Shown here: positions 9,668 to 19,211 of the stretch, piece by piece
Layout: the number at the start of each line of letters is the position of its first letter
How positions within the stretch are numbered: position 1 is the stretch's first letter
Assembly (NCBI GenBank): GCA_905480645.1
Contig: CAJQRC010000026.1
Span: 62,001 to 126,000, forward strand
Length of the DNA: 64,000 nt
From: an uncultured Tateyamaria sp.
GTDB taxonomy: Bacteria > Pseudomonadota > Alphaproteobacteria > Rhodobacterales > Rhodobacteraceae
Direction of reading: 5' to 3'
The notes under the pieces: model-generated
The model's input: only the letters and a program-made list of their open reading frames with translations
Told to the model about the DNA's origin: nothing
Database searches by the model: none
Program-made: the position numbers and the translations under genes

Positions 9668-10726
9668 GTGGAATCGACAGAACAAAATATTGAGGGTCGC
9701 CACAGGGCGCCCCTCGAACTCTGGATCCGGGCAACGTTCCTCACGCTTGGATCAATTATTGTCACAATGCTAGGATTAATGTTTGTTACATTTGTCATTG
9801 GTCGGGTGATGCCAATTGATCCAGTTCTGGCAATCGTTGGTGAGCAGGCAACAAAAGCAACCTACGATGCGGCATATGAACAGCTTGGTCTGGATCGTCC
9901 CATAATCGTACAATTTATATTTTATGTTTGGGACGTAATGCATGGAGACTTTGGAAAATCTTTACTTACCGCTCGTCCAGTAGCTGAGGACATCAAGCGG
10001 GTATTCCCCGCAACATTAGAGCTTGCAACAATCGGCCTATTTATCGGAATAGTACTTGGTGTACCTTTAGGTGTTTTTGCTGCTGTCAGACGTGGTTCGT
10101 GGATTGATCAAGTGGCTCGTGTAATAGCCTTAGTAGGTTACTCCATGCCAATTTTTTGGCTTGGTTTAATGGGCTTGCTAATTTTCTATGGTATCCTTGG
10201 TTGGGTTGGCGGACCTGGTCGTGTGGGCATCTTCTATGTGGACATTGTACCGACTGTAACGGGCATGATCCTTATCGACAGTATTTTAGATCAAAATTGG
10301 GAAGTTTTTAAAGATGCCTTGAACCATATTGTACTTCCTGCTTCGCTTCTGGGCTATTACTCACTAGCCTACGTAAGTCGCATGACACGGTCATTTATGC
10401 TTGAACAGCTTAGTGCAGAATACATTACGACAGCTCGTGTTAAAGGAATGTCTGAGAGCGCTGTTATTTGGGGCCATGCATTTAAAAATATCCGCGTACA
10501 ACTTATCACCGTTATTGCTCTTAGCTACGCAAACCTACTGGAGGGATCTGTGCTTACAGAGATAATCTTTAGCTGGCCAGGGATCGGCAGCTACATTACA
10601 ACAGCCCTGCTATCAGCTGATATGAGCGCAGTTATGGGTGGAACTGTTGTCGTAGGGCTTATCTTCATTCTCCTAAATATTTTTTCAGATCTTTTGTATA
10701 AAATCTTCGATCCAAGAGCAAAATGA
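9668..10726 (+). CDS. Peptide ABC transporter permease (DppB type)
   Basis: Inner-membrane permease, 352 aa, with an N-terminal helix, periplasmic loop and BPD_transp_1 domain. The conserved pattern for ATPase docking, YITTARVKGMSE, is visible, and WPGIGSYI near the C-terminus is typical. Start is GTG immediately after the TAA of the binding-protein gene, without an obvious ribosome binding site, suggesting translational coupling. Partner of the following DppC-type permease. Confidence 0.93.
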   Translation: MESTEQNIEGRHRAPLELWIRATFLTLGSIIVTMLGLMFVTFVIGRVMPIDPVLAIVGEQATKATYDAAYEQLGLDRPIIVQFIFYVWDVMHGDFGKSLLTARPVAEDIKRVFPATLELATIGLFIGIVLGVPLGVFAAVRRGSWIDQVARVIALVGYSMPIFWLGLMGLLIFYGILGWVGGPGRVGIFYVDIVPTVTGMILIDSILDQNWEVFKDALNHIVLPASLLGYYSLAYVSRMTRSFMLEQLSAEYITTARVKGMSESAVIWGHAFKNIRVQLITVIALSYANLLEGSVLTEIIFSWPGIGSYITTALLSADMSAVMGGTVVVGLIFILLNIFSDLLYKIFDPRAK

Positions 10727-10727
10727 C

Positions 10728-11654
10728 GTGACAAAAACTCCCGTTGAAACACTCAGGTGGCGCGCATGGTTATTAACAGACACACCAGCCTCCCGTCATC
10801 ACGCCAAACTATCTGCTTTTTATAAAGGTTGGTTGTCATTCCGTGGCAACACAATGGCAATGGTAGGCCTATGGATCTTAATCTGTCTGATTTTAGCGGC
10901 GTTGTTCGCGCCCTTACTTTCTCCACATGATCCGTTTGCACAAAACCTCGGCAATCGTCTACAACCACTGGGCTCAAGTAACCATGTTTTGGGTACTGAT
11001 AGTTTAGGCCGCGATATTTTAAGTCGCCTAATTTATGGCTCCCGCATTACACTGTATATTGTGGGTTTAGTTGCTTTAATCGCACCCATCACAGGATTGC
11101 TAGTTGGCACTGTTGCAGGCTATGTTGGTGGCTGGACAGATCAAATCCTAATGCGCATTACTGACATCTTCCTTGCATTTCCACGTCTTGTTTTGGCACT
11201 GGCATTTGTGGCAGCTTTAGGGGCAGGAATTGAAAACGCTGTATTAGCAATATCACTAACGGCATGGCCACCCTATGCCCGCATTGCCCGAGCAGAAACT
11301 TTAACAATCCGGTCATCTGACTACATAAGCGCAATTCAGCTACAAGGTGCGGGAGCCTTGCGCATCATAACAAAACATATTTGGCCACTTTGCATATCAT
11401 CACTTATCGTGCGTGTGACACTTGATATGGCAGGCATTATTCTTGCTGCAGCTGGGCTAGGTTTTTTAGGGCTTGGTGCTCAACCACCAAGCCCAGAGTG
11501 GGGTGCAATGATTTCCGAGGGCCGACGATTTATCCTAGATCATTGGTGGGTTGCAGCTGTGCCGGGAATGGCAATTTTCACCGTATCGCTAGCTTTTAAT
11601 TTGCTAGGTGACGGTTTACGTGACGTATTAGACCCAAAGGATAGTGAAAAATGA
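10728..11654 (+). CDS. Peptide ABC transporter permease (DppC type)
   Basis: Second inner-membrane subunit, 308 aa. The N-terminal OppC-type segment (FRGNTMAMVGLWIL, then PHDPFAQN and LGTDSLGRDILSRL) is followed by the transport domain; the EAA-like loop is SDYISAIQLQGAGALRI. GTG 10728 lies one base after the previous stop; the 3' end overlaps the next gene by four bases (ATGA at 11651). Forms the heterodimeric channel with the preceding gene product. Confidence 0.94.
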   Translation: MTKTPVETLRWRAWLLTDTPASRHHAKLSAFYKGWLSFRGNTMAMVGLWILICLILAALFAPLLSPHDPFAQNLGNRLQPLGSSNHVLGTDSLGRDILSRLIYGSRITLYIVGLVALIAPITGLLVGTVAGYVGGWTDQILMRITDIFLAFPRLVLALAFVAALGAGIENAVLAISLTAWPPYARIARAETLTIRSSDYISAIQLQGAGALRIITKHIWPLCISSLIVRVTLDMAGIILAAAGLGFLGLGAQPPSPEWGAMISEGRRFILDHWWVAAVPGMAIFTVSLAFNLLGDGLRDVLDPKDSEK

Positions 11655-12505
11655 CACTTTTAGATGTCAAAGACCTTTGGGTAAAATTTCCCACCCATCA
11701 AGGGCTTTTTGAAGCTGTGCGCGGGGTGTCTTTTACCTTGGGGCGAGAAAGGTTGGCGATTGTCGGCGAAAGTGGCTCAGGAAAATCTATGACAGGCCGC
11801 GCTATCCTCCGCCTTATTCGTCCTCCTGGCGTCGTAACTGCTGATCGAATCTCACTCGAGGGAGTAAATTTACTTCACAAGACGGAACGCGAGATGCGAG
11901 ATGTTCGGGGCCAAAAGATTTCAATGGTTATGCAAGATCCTAAATTTTCGCTGAATCCGGTAATGACTATTGGCCAACAAATAATAGAGGCCTACCGTCT
12001 GCATTCCAATGCTACCAAATCTGAGGCCTATGAAAAATCAATAGAGATGCTGGAAGCTGTATCTATCCGTGATCAAAAAAGAGTAATGCGAGCCTATCCA
12101 CACGAGATGTCAGGAGGTATGGGCCAACGCATCATGATTGCCATGATGCTGATCCCAGATCCTGAGATCCTAATTGCAGATGAACCAACGTCTGCGTTAG
12201 ATGTATCGGTACAACGACAGGTTTTATCAATTATCGATTCTTTGGTAAAAGAACGCGGCATGGGATTAATTTTTATCAGCCATGATCTCAACCTTGTTAC
12301 TGATTTTTGCGATCGTGTTCTAATCATGTACGCTGGTCGCATTGTTGAGGTCTGTGACGCGAAAAACTTACACAAGGCGAAGCACCCATACACTCAGGGG
12401 CTTCTGAACTCACTGCCTAAGCTGCACGATCCACAAAAAAGATTGGAAGTACTGAACCGTGATCCTGCATGGTCCACCGTAGCAAGCATAAGTGGGCGCA
12501 TATAA
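11651..12505 (+). CDS. Peptide ABC transporter ATP-binding protein (DppD type)
   Basis: 284 aa ATPase. Walker A GESGSGKS, signature MSGGMGQR, Walker B ILIADEPTSALD and H-loop SHDL are all intact. The protein ends shortly after RDPAW and lacks the Cys-containing oligopeptide C-terminal extension seen in longer DppD/OppD proteins; this short form is common in paired ATPases and does not look like a frameshift. Overlaps the upstream permease by ATGA and the next gene starts two bases after its stop. Confidence 0.93.
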   Translation: MTLLDVKDLWVKFPTHQGLFEAVRGVSFTLGRERLAIVGESGSGKSMTGRAILRLIRPPGVVTADRISLEGVNLLHKTEREMRDVRGQKISMVMQDPKFSLNPVMTIGQQIIEAYRLHSNATKSEAYEKSIEMLEAVSIRDQKRVMRAYPHEMSGGMGQRIMIAMMLIPDPEILIADEPTSALDVSVQRQVLSIIDSLVKERGMGLIFISHDLNLVTDFCDRVLIMYAGRIVEVCDAKNLHKAKHPYTQGLLNSLPKLHDPQKRLEVLNRDPAWSTVASISGRI

Positions 12506-12507
12506 AT

Positions 12508-13242
12508 ATGCTCAAAATTGAAAACCTTAACGTTTGGTTTGGGAGCGGGCGCGACAGAGTAAATGCAGTACAGAACGCTAATTTTGCAGTAAAATCCGGG
12601 GCTAGTTTTGGTCTGGTCGGTGAAAGTGGTTCAGGAAAATCCACAATCCTTAGAGCAATCATGGGGCTTACAAAGAATTGGTCTGGCAAAGTTTATGTTG
12701 ACGGCACTCAAACATCCATCAAAAAACATAATAGTTTTTACAAAACCGTACAAATGGTATTTCAAGATCCCTACGCCTCTCTACATCCTCGTCATTCTGT
12801 GGATCAGGTACTGGGTGAAACATTATATTTGCACGGTTTTCAGGATATTGACGCTAGGGTTGTGCACTTACTTGATGATGTCGGGCTGGAAGCGAAGTTC
12901 AGATTTCGTTACCCACACCAACTATCAGGCGGACAGCGTCAGCGTGTCGCAATTGCTCGAGCCTTAGCACCAGAACCCAAAGTTTTACTTTTAGATGAAC
13001 CAACCTCAGCACTAGACGTTTCAGTGCAAGCCGAAATCTTAAATCTTTTAAGTGACTTACGCAGTAGAAACTCATTGACATACATTATGGTTTCGCATGA
13101 CCTCGCTGTTGTGAGTCATATGTGTGAAAGCTTAGCAGTTATGAAAGACAGTGAAATTGTTGAGATCATGGATGTTTCAACATTGCGGAATTCCAAAGCT
13201 TGTCATCCCTATTCGCAACAACTTTTACTTGCTTCAATTTGA
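12508..13242 (+). CDS. Peptide ABC transporter ATP-binding protein (DppF type)
   Basis: 244 aa ATPase that pairs with the preceding DppD-type subunit. Walker A GESGSGKS, the FQDPYASLHPR segment diagnostic of the DppF/OppF group, signature LSGGQRQR, Walker B LLLDEPTSALD and SHDL are visible. ATG 12508 follows the previous stop by two bases. An upstream in-frame start inside the previous gene is not needed, since MLKIENL is the usual N-terminus. Last gene of the importer operon. Confidence 0.93.
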   Translation: MLKIENLNVWFGSGRDRVNAVQNANFAVKSGASFGLVGESGSGKSTILRAIMGLTKNWSGKVYVDGTQTSIKKHNSFYKTVQMVFQDPYASLHPRHSVDQVLGETLYLHGFQDIDARVVHLLDDVGLEAKFRFRYPHQLSGGQRQRVAIARALAPEPKVLLLDEPTSALDVSVQAEILNLLSDLRSRNSLTYIMVSHDLAVVSHMCESLAVMKDSEIVEIMDVSTLRNSKACHPYSQQLLLASI

Positions 13243-13516
13243 ACTAAAAATAACGGATGTGACTACTCCCCGCCTTGCAGGACGAGGTTTTATGGCGTTA
13301 GTAATAATGTAAAAAGTTTACCACATGCTCCCAATTTCAGCACTGCTACTCAACTCAAGAGCTTTATATTACATATTCCAAAACACCCAATTAGACTACC
13401 TCAATAGATTTTACATTCGCAGACACATGGGACATTTTGGTTAATCCGTTTAATGGGATCGCTGGCAGAGCACTGAAATAGGAATTAGGGTTATAAAATA
13501 AAAGTGCTCCCAACTG
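13243..13516. other. Intergenic region between two convergent operons
   Basis: No gene seen. Just after the importer operon (13268-13288) there is an imperfect GC-rich stem (CCCCGCC with GGACGAGG, two mismatches) followed by TTTTA, which could be a weak terminator. The rest is AT-rich without recognisable structure. Confidence 0.35.
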
Positions 13517-13843
13517 TTATGTTTTTAGTTCAGGAGGATCCAGTATGACTGGAGCGCCGTGCGGCGTTATAAAATGTGCTGCCTCCCAAGCTTTTCGCAT
13601 TTTGAAAAGCTCCAAAGCGCCTACGCTACTATCTTTGGCCAAAAGGTTTTCCAGAGTTTCCAACCATGCCAGAAAATAATCATCACCTCCGTTTAACTCT
13701 CGGTCTAAACCATGGCTTTTTAACGTTATGCTAAAACTTTCAACCCATTCCAACCACTCAAAACGACCCAATTCATTTAAATGAACTGTCAAAGCAAATA
13801 GCTGAGCGTGCCAAGGCATCTCGAAAGCAGGTTCATTGATCAT
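13517..13843 (-). CDS. Nitrile hydratase accessory protein
   Basis: About 108 aa, resembling the small activator/metallochaperone proteins encoded with nitrile hydratase and sharing the fold of the beta-subunit N-terminus. Landmarks: FEMPWHAQLFALTV, the tryptophan-rich FEWLEWVESF, DYFLAWLETLE and a C-terminal ATPHG-like FITPHGAPV. ATG 13843 overlaps the beta-subunit stop as ATGA; an upstream GTG (13867) is less likely. Third gene of the operon alpha-beta-accessory; needed in related systems for cobalt insertion into the alpha subunit. Confidence 0.88.
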   Translation of the reverse strand: MINEPAFEMPWHAQLFALTVHLNELGRFEWLEWVESFSITLKSHGLDRELNGGDDYFLAWLETLENLLAKDSSVGALELFKMRKAWEAAHFITPHGAPVILDPPELKT

Positions 13844-14514
13844 GCCAATACCAAGTAACTCTGCCACAAATCTAATATAACCTCATCATCACTATTGTTT
13901 GGTTGGGCCCACAGGTCAGAGGCTTTAAAAGCAACCGCGTACAGTGGCTCTGCCGCTTCACCTAAGCCGTGAGCGTTACTGTCTGGAAGAACATGCGCTC
14001 CGTGTCGTAGTAAGACATAACCTGTCGCACCGGCTGCATAACTTGGAAGGCGCGTGTGTCCACCCGTTACGTCCATGTTTTCTGGGAACGCACGTGTTTT
14101 AACCAAATCGCCATATTTGTATATTGATTTTTTGCTGACAAGCCTATCGGTTGGACTGCCTTTGGTTAAAAAATCATTTACAGAGTTTGCAACAAGTTTA
14201 CGATTGGTAAGGTCACTTGGGCCTATGGCTTCGCCCATCATTAATTCTTCCGCCGTCAGAGCGCCATTTTCAACTAACATAGTTGTTAACCCAGCCAGCC
14301 ATCTTTCGTAGTAAGAAAATCGAAAATAGTCTTTAGGAGGAAGGCATTCGCGTGCGTGTCGAGAGGCATCAATATTCCATAGTCCCAGAGATCCACACGC
14401 CAGTGTAATCGCGAGCGCACGGGCATGCCAGTAGGAATCAAATACAACATTTTCCAGTTCTGGTCTAACCGGCCCATCACCAAAGCGTCCTCCCATGTCA
14501 TGAGCGCGGGTCAT
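13840..14514 (-). CDS. nthB: Nitrile hydratase beta subunit
   Basis: 224 aa partner of the catalytic alpha subunit; together they hydrate nitriles to amides. The N-terminus RAHDMGGRFGDGPV, the YYERWLAGLTTMLVENGALT segment and the SH3-like C-terminal half (KYGDLVKTRAFPEN, HTRLPSYAAGATGYV) are typical. ATG overlaps the alpha-subunit stop by four bases, and its own stop overlaps the accessory gene start in the same way, so all three are translationally coupled. Confidence 0.94.
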   Translation of the reverse strand: MTRAHDMGGRFGDGPVRPELENVVFDSYWHARALAITLACGSLGLWNIDASRHARECLPPKDYFRFSYYERWLAGLTTMLVENGALTAEELMMGEAIGPSDLTNRKLVANSVNDFLTKGSPTDRLVSKKSIYKYGDLVKTRAFPENMDVTGGHTRLPSYAAGATGYVLLRHGAHVLPDSNAHGLGEAAEPLYAVAFKASDLWAQPNNSDDEVILDLWQSYLVLA

Positions 14515-15128
14515 AGAGACTTAACCAATCCACAACCTATCATAGAATCGCGAGTAATCAATTTAATAAGAGCTTCTTCAGCCATTCCATCAATCCCAGT
14601 CGGACACTTTGGAATGACTAGGTATCGTATTTCTGCCGTGGAATCCCAAACTCGAACAGTTGTGTACTCTGGCAGTCGGACACCAAATTCTGAAAGAACT
14701 TTACGCGGCTCTCGCACAGTCCGAGACCTATATGCGTCTGACTTATACCAACTTGGTGGAATTCCTAACAGTGGCCAAGGATAACATGAACACAGGGTAC
14801 ATACGACCATATTGTGGATTTCATCTGTATTCTCAACTGCAACTATATGTTCGCCCTGGCGTCCGTAATAGCCAAGTTTTGCCAAGAGCGGGTTAGCATC
14901 ATCTAATAGTGCGGCGCGAAAATTGGAATCGCTCCACGCCTTGGCAACCACATGCGCACCATTGCGAGGACCAATCTTATTTTGGTAGGTATCGATAATT
15001 TTGTCTAGCGCTGATGGATCAATTAGGCCTTTGCGAGTTAGTATCGTCTCAAGCGCTTTAACACGTAAAGCAGGCTCTGACGGCAGATCGTTGTACGGGT
15101 GTTCATTATGTTCTTGGTCGTGTGCCAT
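14511..15128 (-). CDS. nthA: Nitrile hydratase alpha subunit, cobalt type
   Basis: Catalytic subunit. The metal-claw motif is VCTLCSCYPW; Thr after the first Cys marks the cobalt class (iron enzymes have Ser), and the second and third cysteines would be oxidised to sulfinate and sulfenate. The flanking PPSWYKSDAYRSR and VRVWDSTAEIRY are family landmarks. ATG 15128 gives MAHDQEHNEH, like the His-rich N-termini of homologues; ATG 15134 or 15218 are possible longer starts, but the extra 30 residues do not look family-like. No amidase gene is in the window. Divergent from secG. Confidence 0.95.
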   Translation of the reverse strand: MAHDQEHNEHPYNDLPSEPALRVKALETILTRKGLIDPSALDKIIDTYQNKIGPRNGAHVVAKAWSDSNFRAALLDDANPLLAKLGYYGRQGEHIVAVENTDEIHNMVVCTLCSCYPWPLLGIPPSWYKSDAYRSRTVREPRKVLSEFGVRLPEYTTVRVWDSTAEIRYLVIPKCPTGIDGMAEEALIKLITRDSMIGCGLVKSL

Positions 15129-15244
15129 AATCATATAATTGATTAATACGCGAGTATTTGTCCAGACATTCAAAGCCGCACTTGCCCCAGTCGAAAAACT
15201 TGAATAAGTAGCGAGCATCGCGAAGCAAAGGTCCGTAAAGTGTC

Positions 15245-15610
15245 ATGGAAAACGTTGTTCTGATAATTCATCTGTTCCTTGCACTCGGCCTTATTGCCGT
15301 TGTTTTAATGCAGCGCTCCGAAGGGGGCGGCTTGGGCATGGGTGGCGGTGGCGGTGGAGCTATGGCTGGCCGTGCGGCTGCTACTGCAATGGGAACGCTG
15401 ACATGGGTACTAGCAGTGGCGTTTATCATTACATCAATTACCCTGACGATAATTGCGGCGCGGAACGCTTCCGGCACATCAGTAATCGATCAATTAGGAA
15501 TAACACCTCCAGCGCAGAATAATGAAAGCGGCGAATTGGTGCCTCCTAGTGGAGACTTACTTCCACCAGCTGAAGGCGACAACGCCCCACTTGTACCCAC
15601 AGCTGATTAA
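15245..15610 (+). CDS. secG: Preprotein translocase subunit SecG
   Basis: 121 aa component of the SecYEG channel. Two transmembrane helices flank the conserved region MQRSEGGGLG followed by a Gly-rich stretch, and the C-terminus is a Pro/Glu-rich tail. Located directly before pyrG, a common order in Rhodobacterales. Divergent from the nitrile hydratase operon. Confidence 0.95.
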   Translation: MENVVLIIHLFLALGLIAVVLMQRSEGGGLGMGGGGGGAMAGRAAATAMGTLTWVLAVAFIITSITLTIIAARNASGTSVIDQLGITPPAQNNESGELVPPSGDLLPPAEGDNAPLVPTAD

Positions 15611-15640
15611 CTACGAAATATTGAGTACGGTTTCTTGTTT

Positions 15641-15655
15641 GCAACATCATGTTGC
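15641..15655 (+). terminator. Possible weak hairpin after secG
   Basis: Inverted repeat GCAACA-TCA-TGTTGC followed by a T-rich but interrupted stretch (GTTGGTCTTGTTCTTTTTA). It could be a weak intrinsic terminator or a pause site between secG and pyrG. Confidence 0.35.
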
Positions 15656-15770
15656 GTTGGTCTTGTTCTTTTTATCCGAATCCTGATAAACTATCACCCC
15701 GTGGGGTGTAACCTTCAGCGCTCATCACAAATGACAGCCGGCCTTATCTGACCGCGGGAGATAACAATCT

Positions 15771-17414
15771 ATGGCACGCTATATTTTCATCACAGGCGGC
15801 GTCGTCTCATCACTTGGCAAAGGCCTAGCTTCAGCAGCCTTAGGGGCTTTATTACAAGCGCGCGGCTTTTCAGTACGCCTAAGAAAGCTTGATCCATATC
15901 TCAACGTTGACCCTGGCACGATGTCACCTTTCGAGCATGGAGAAGTATTTGTCACCGACGATGGCGCCGAAACTGACCTTGATTTGGGTCATTATGAACG
16001 TTTTACTGGCGTCGCTGCTCGCAACACTGATTCTATTTCATCAGGTCGCGTCTATTCCACGGTTCTAGAGAAGGAACGACGTGGTGACTATCTTGGTAAA
16101 ACTATCCAAGTGATACCTCATGTGACCAATGAAATAAAAGACTTTATCAATATTGGTAAAGACGAAGTTGATTTTATGCTTTGTGAGATCGGAGGCACAG
16201 TAGGCGACATAGAAGGATTACCATTTTTTGAAGCCATTCGCCAGTTTAGTCAGGACAAGCCTCGCGGCCAATGTATTTTTATGCACCTGACTTTATTACC
16301 ATTCATTAAAGCAAGCGGTGAACTGAAAACAAAACCGACACAACACTCAGTGAAAGAGCTGCGCTCAATCGGAATAGCGCCAGATATCCTTGTCTGCCGC
16401 TCGGAAGGACCAATCCCAGCAAAAGAGCGCGAAAAATTAGCATTATTTTGCAATGTGCGACCGGACGCCGTAATCGCCGCTCAAGACCTAAGCACAATCT
16501 ATGATGCCCCATTGAGCTATCATCATCAGGGAATGGATCAAGCGGTACTAGATGCATTCCAGATCAGTCCTGCACCCCAGCCCGATTTAAAAAAGTGGGA
16601 AGATGTGAGCGATCGAATTCATAATAGTGATGGGGAAGTTAAGGTTGCGATCGTTGGGAAATATACACAGCTGGAAGACGCGTATAAATCAATAGCTGAA
16701 GCCCTAACGCATGGTGGAATGGCAAATCGTGTTAGGGTCAAAGTGGAATGGGTCGATGCAGAACTTTTTGACAAACAAGACCCTGCACCTCACCTTGAAG
16801 GCTTTCATGCAATCCTAGTGCCGGGTGGTTTTGGTGAGCGTGGTACAGAAGGCAAAATTAAGGCGGCAGAATTTGCTCGTACTCGCAAAGTGCCATATTT
16901 AGGAATTTGCTTAGGTATGCAGATGGCAGTCATAGAAGCCGCACGTAATGTTGCAGGACTGAAGACTGCAGGCTCTGAGGAATTTGATCACGAATCAGGC
17001 AAAAAACGTTTTGAGCCCGTAGTCTATCACCTCAAAGAATGGGTACAGGGAAATCACAAGATTGAGCGTAAGGTTGGCGATGACAAGGGCGGCACTATGC
17101 GCTTGGGCGCATATGATGCTCAATTATTGGAAGGAAGCCATGTTGCAGGTATTTATGGCAAAGTTTCAATTGATGAACGACATCGCCATCGCTACGAAGT
17201 AGATATCAAGTATCGTGAACAACTTGAAAAAGCAGGGCTTTGCTTCTCGGGCATGTCTCCCGACGGCCGCTTGCCCGAAATTGTGGAATGGTCAAATCAT
17301 CCATGGTTTATTGGTGTGCAATTTCACCCAGAGCTTAAATCCAAGCCATTTGCGCCACACCCTTTATTTGAAGACTTTATACGGGCTGCAACTCAAGCAA
17401 GTCGGTTAGTCTAA
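15771..17414 (+). CDS. pyrG: CTP synthase
   Basis: 547 aa, full length. Makes CTP from UTP using glutamine. N-terminal synthetase domain with [13 protein letters not shown]-terminal class I glutamine amidotransferase with nucleophile in LGICLGMQ and the His-Glu pair in QFHPEL. GGGAGATAA lies before the ATG. Housekeeping gene, intact. Confidence 0.98.
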   Translation: MARYIFITGGVVSSLGKGLASAALGALLQARGFSVRLRKLDPYLNVDPGTMSPFEHGEVFVTDDGAETDLDLGHYERFTGVAARNTDSISSGRVYSTVLEKERRGDYLGKTIQVIPHVTNEIKDFINIGKDEVDFMLCEIGGTVGDIEGLPFFEAIRQFSQDKPRGQCIFMHLTLLPFIKASGELKTKPTQHSVKELRSIGIAPDILVCRSEGPIPAKEREKLALFCNVRPDAVIAAQDLSTIYDAPLSYHHQGMDQAVLDAFQISPAPQPDLKKWEDVSDRIHNSDGEVKVAIVGKYTQLEDAYKSIAEALTHGGMANRVRVKVEWVDAELFDKQDPAPHLEGFHAILVPGGFGERGTEGKIKAAEFARTRKVPYLGICLGMQMAVIEAARNVAGLKTAGSEEFDHESGKKRFEPVVYHLKEWVQGNHKIERKVGDDKGGTMRLGAYDAQLLEGSHVAGIYGKVSIDERHRHRYEVDIKYREQLEKAGLCFSGMSPDGRLPEIVEWSNHPWFIGVQFHPELKSKPFAPHPLFEDFIRAATQASRLV

Positions 17415-17560
17415 GGCTGCATAATTTGCTGTTTTAAAAATACAGCTAATGCCAGATTGGGTGGAATTCTCTAAATAGTTTATTTAACCGTAACTATCAA
17501 AGTCAATATTCTTCACATGTAAACATTGCGCAAAACATACTAGTCAGGCATATGCGACAG

Positions 17561-18334
17561 ATGCTTAGTTACCAGCACATTTATCATGCCGGAAATCTCG
17601 CAGACGTTCACAAACACTCCCTGCTAGCATGGATCCTAAAGTATCTCACACAAAAAGATAAACCCATCAGTTACATCGAAACACACGCAGGTCGGGCACT
17701 ATATGATTTGCAAGCACCTGAGGCGCTCAAGACGCATGAGGCGGTTGTCGGCATTACACGAGTGAGCAACTGGTTCGCAAGAGACCACCCCTATCAGAAA
17801 TGCCTCCAAAAGACGAATAAAAAAAATGGAAAATTCATGTATCCAGGCTCACCAATGATCGCAAGTCAGTTATTGCGATCATCGGATGTAATTACTCTGG
17901 CCGAACTACATCCAAGCGAGCATAAAGCGCTTGAACTCGCACTACCTAATGCTGTTTGCCGGCAAGTTGATGGGTTTTCAATGGCTCATTCGATACTTCC
18001 ACCAACACCGCGTCGTGGATTAATGCTCATTGATCCTAGTTATGAGATTAAAGAGGACTACGACACCATCCCAACGCATATTAAAAAATATACGCGAACG
18101 TGGAATGTAGGAATTATTATACTTTGGTACCCAATTCTAATGTCATTTCCCCATAAAAGTATGTTGACTAAGTTACTTAGTAACCATCCTGACGCATTGA
18201 GGCATGAGGTTAGTTTTCCCCCAGCACGTAAAAGCCACAGTCTGATAGGTTCTGGTCTTTTCATAATTAACCCACCCTACGGGACCACCCAAGAAACAAA
18301 ACATTTAGAAACCCAATTTGACATGTTGCGATAG
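17561..18334 (+). CDS. rlmJ: 23S rRNA (adenine-2030-N6)-methyltransferase
   Basis: 257 aa SAM-dependent methyltransferase acting on A2030 of 23S rRNA. The N-terminus MLSYQHIYHAGNLADVHKH is diagnostic, ETHAGRALYDL follows, and the catalytic motif IV is DPSY (in LIDPSYEIKEDY), a variant of the DPPY of E. coli. ATG 17561 is chosen since homologues begin MLSYQH; ATG 17552 is also in frame with a weak AGG. Stands alone between pyrG and a TerB-like gene. Confidence 0.92.
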   Translation: MLSYQHIYHAGNLADVHKHSLLAWILKYLTQKDKPISYIETHAGRALYDLQAPEALKTHEAVVGITRVSNWFARDHPYQKCLQKTNKKNGKFMYPGSPMIASQLLRSSDVITLAELHPSEHKALELALPNAVCRQVDGFSMAHSILPPTPRRGLMLIDPSYEIKEDYDTIPTHIKKYTRTWNVGIIILWYPILMSFPHKSMLTKLLSNHPDALRHEVSFPPARKSHSLIGSGLFIINPPYGTTQETKHLETQFDMLR

Positions 18335-18463
18335 GAACAAACAGGCGGCAGAAATAAATGTTTATTGCCAAACCAATTGGAGCGGTGAGCCTCAAATCTA
18401 GATGGCATCTATGTAAGATAGTGAGACCTTGGCTAATGTGTCCTCTCATCCTATAACTCCAAA

Positions 18464-18898
18464 ATGTTTAAAGATTTACTCAATCGGCTGTTACAGCCTG
18501 AACCCGCCTTAATCGCAAATGACGATGCACGGTTGGCACTAACCGCTCTACTTGTGCGTGTGGCGCGATCTGACAATGACTACAGCCTTGGTGAACAAGG
18601 CCGGATCGACAATATTATTAAAGACCGCTACGGACTTTCAGACGCAGATACAGGTAAATTGCGGGCTGAAGCTGAATCAATGGAAGCCGAAGCTCCCGAT
18701 ACTGTACGTTTTACTCGCGCCATTAAAAACGCAATCGCTTATGATGACCGTCTCGCCATAATTGAAGCTTTATGGAAAGTTGCTCTAGCAGATGGACAAC
18801 GTGCACAGGAAGAAGATGCAGTGTTGAGATTGGTTTCCAACCTATTGGGTGTGTCAGATCGCGATAGTGCATTAGCTAGGCAAAAAGTTACCAAATAA
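18464..18898 (+). CDS. TerB family protein
   Basis: 144 aa, predominantly helical and acidic, with the TerB-like pattern of two repeated acidic helix pairs (RVARSDNDYSLGEQ and KVALADGQRAQEEDAVLRLV). TerB domains occur in tellurite-resistance operons and in DjlA-type proteins; no other ter gene is near, so a tellurite role is not supported. Cytosolic, function unknown. Confidence 0.8.
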   Translation: MFKDLLNRLLQPEPALIANDDARLALTALLVRVARSDNDYSLGEQGRIDNIIKDRYGLSDADTGKLRAEAESMEAEAPDTVRFTRAIKNAIAYDDRLAIIEALWKVALADGQRAQEEDAVLRLVSNLLGVSDRDSALARQKVTK

Positions 18899-19211
18899 TA
18901 ATTGTTAGTCTCCATGCAACAAAACACTGCGCTGTAACAATTAGCTGACTAATCACTATTTCTATTCTCTGAATTGGATTCGAGTACGCTCTACTAAGTT
19001 ATATTAATTCTGGTTGAGCTTGGACATCGTCAATTTTACTGTAGGTTGGTTTCACCAAAGACTTTACACCAATATTATCTTTTTGCGTTTAATCTGTACT
19101 AATAAGATAAGATGAAATGCGGTGTTTAACTTACTAAAACTTGTTGCAAAGCATAGACATCTTGTCAAATCGCGTTATGAAAGATTTCTAATCTCGAACG
19201 GGCACGCAATA

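Noticed and set aside
13258-13300. GC-rich imperfect stem resembling ends of IS200/IS605 elements
   Set aside because: No transposase gene or second end is present, and the stem has two mismatches; a weak terminator is simpler.
17428-17447. GCTGT...ACAGC repeat after pyrG
   Set aside because: Only five base pairs with an A/T loop and no T-run; too weak to call a terminator.
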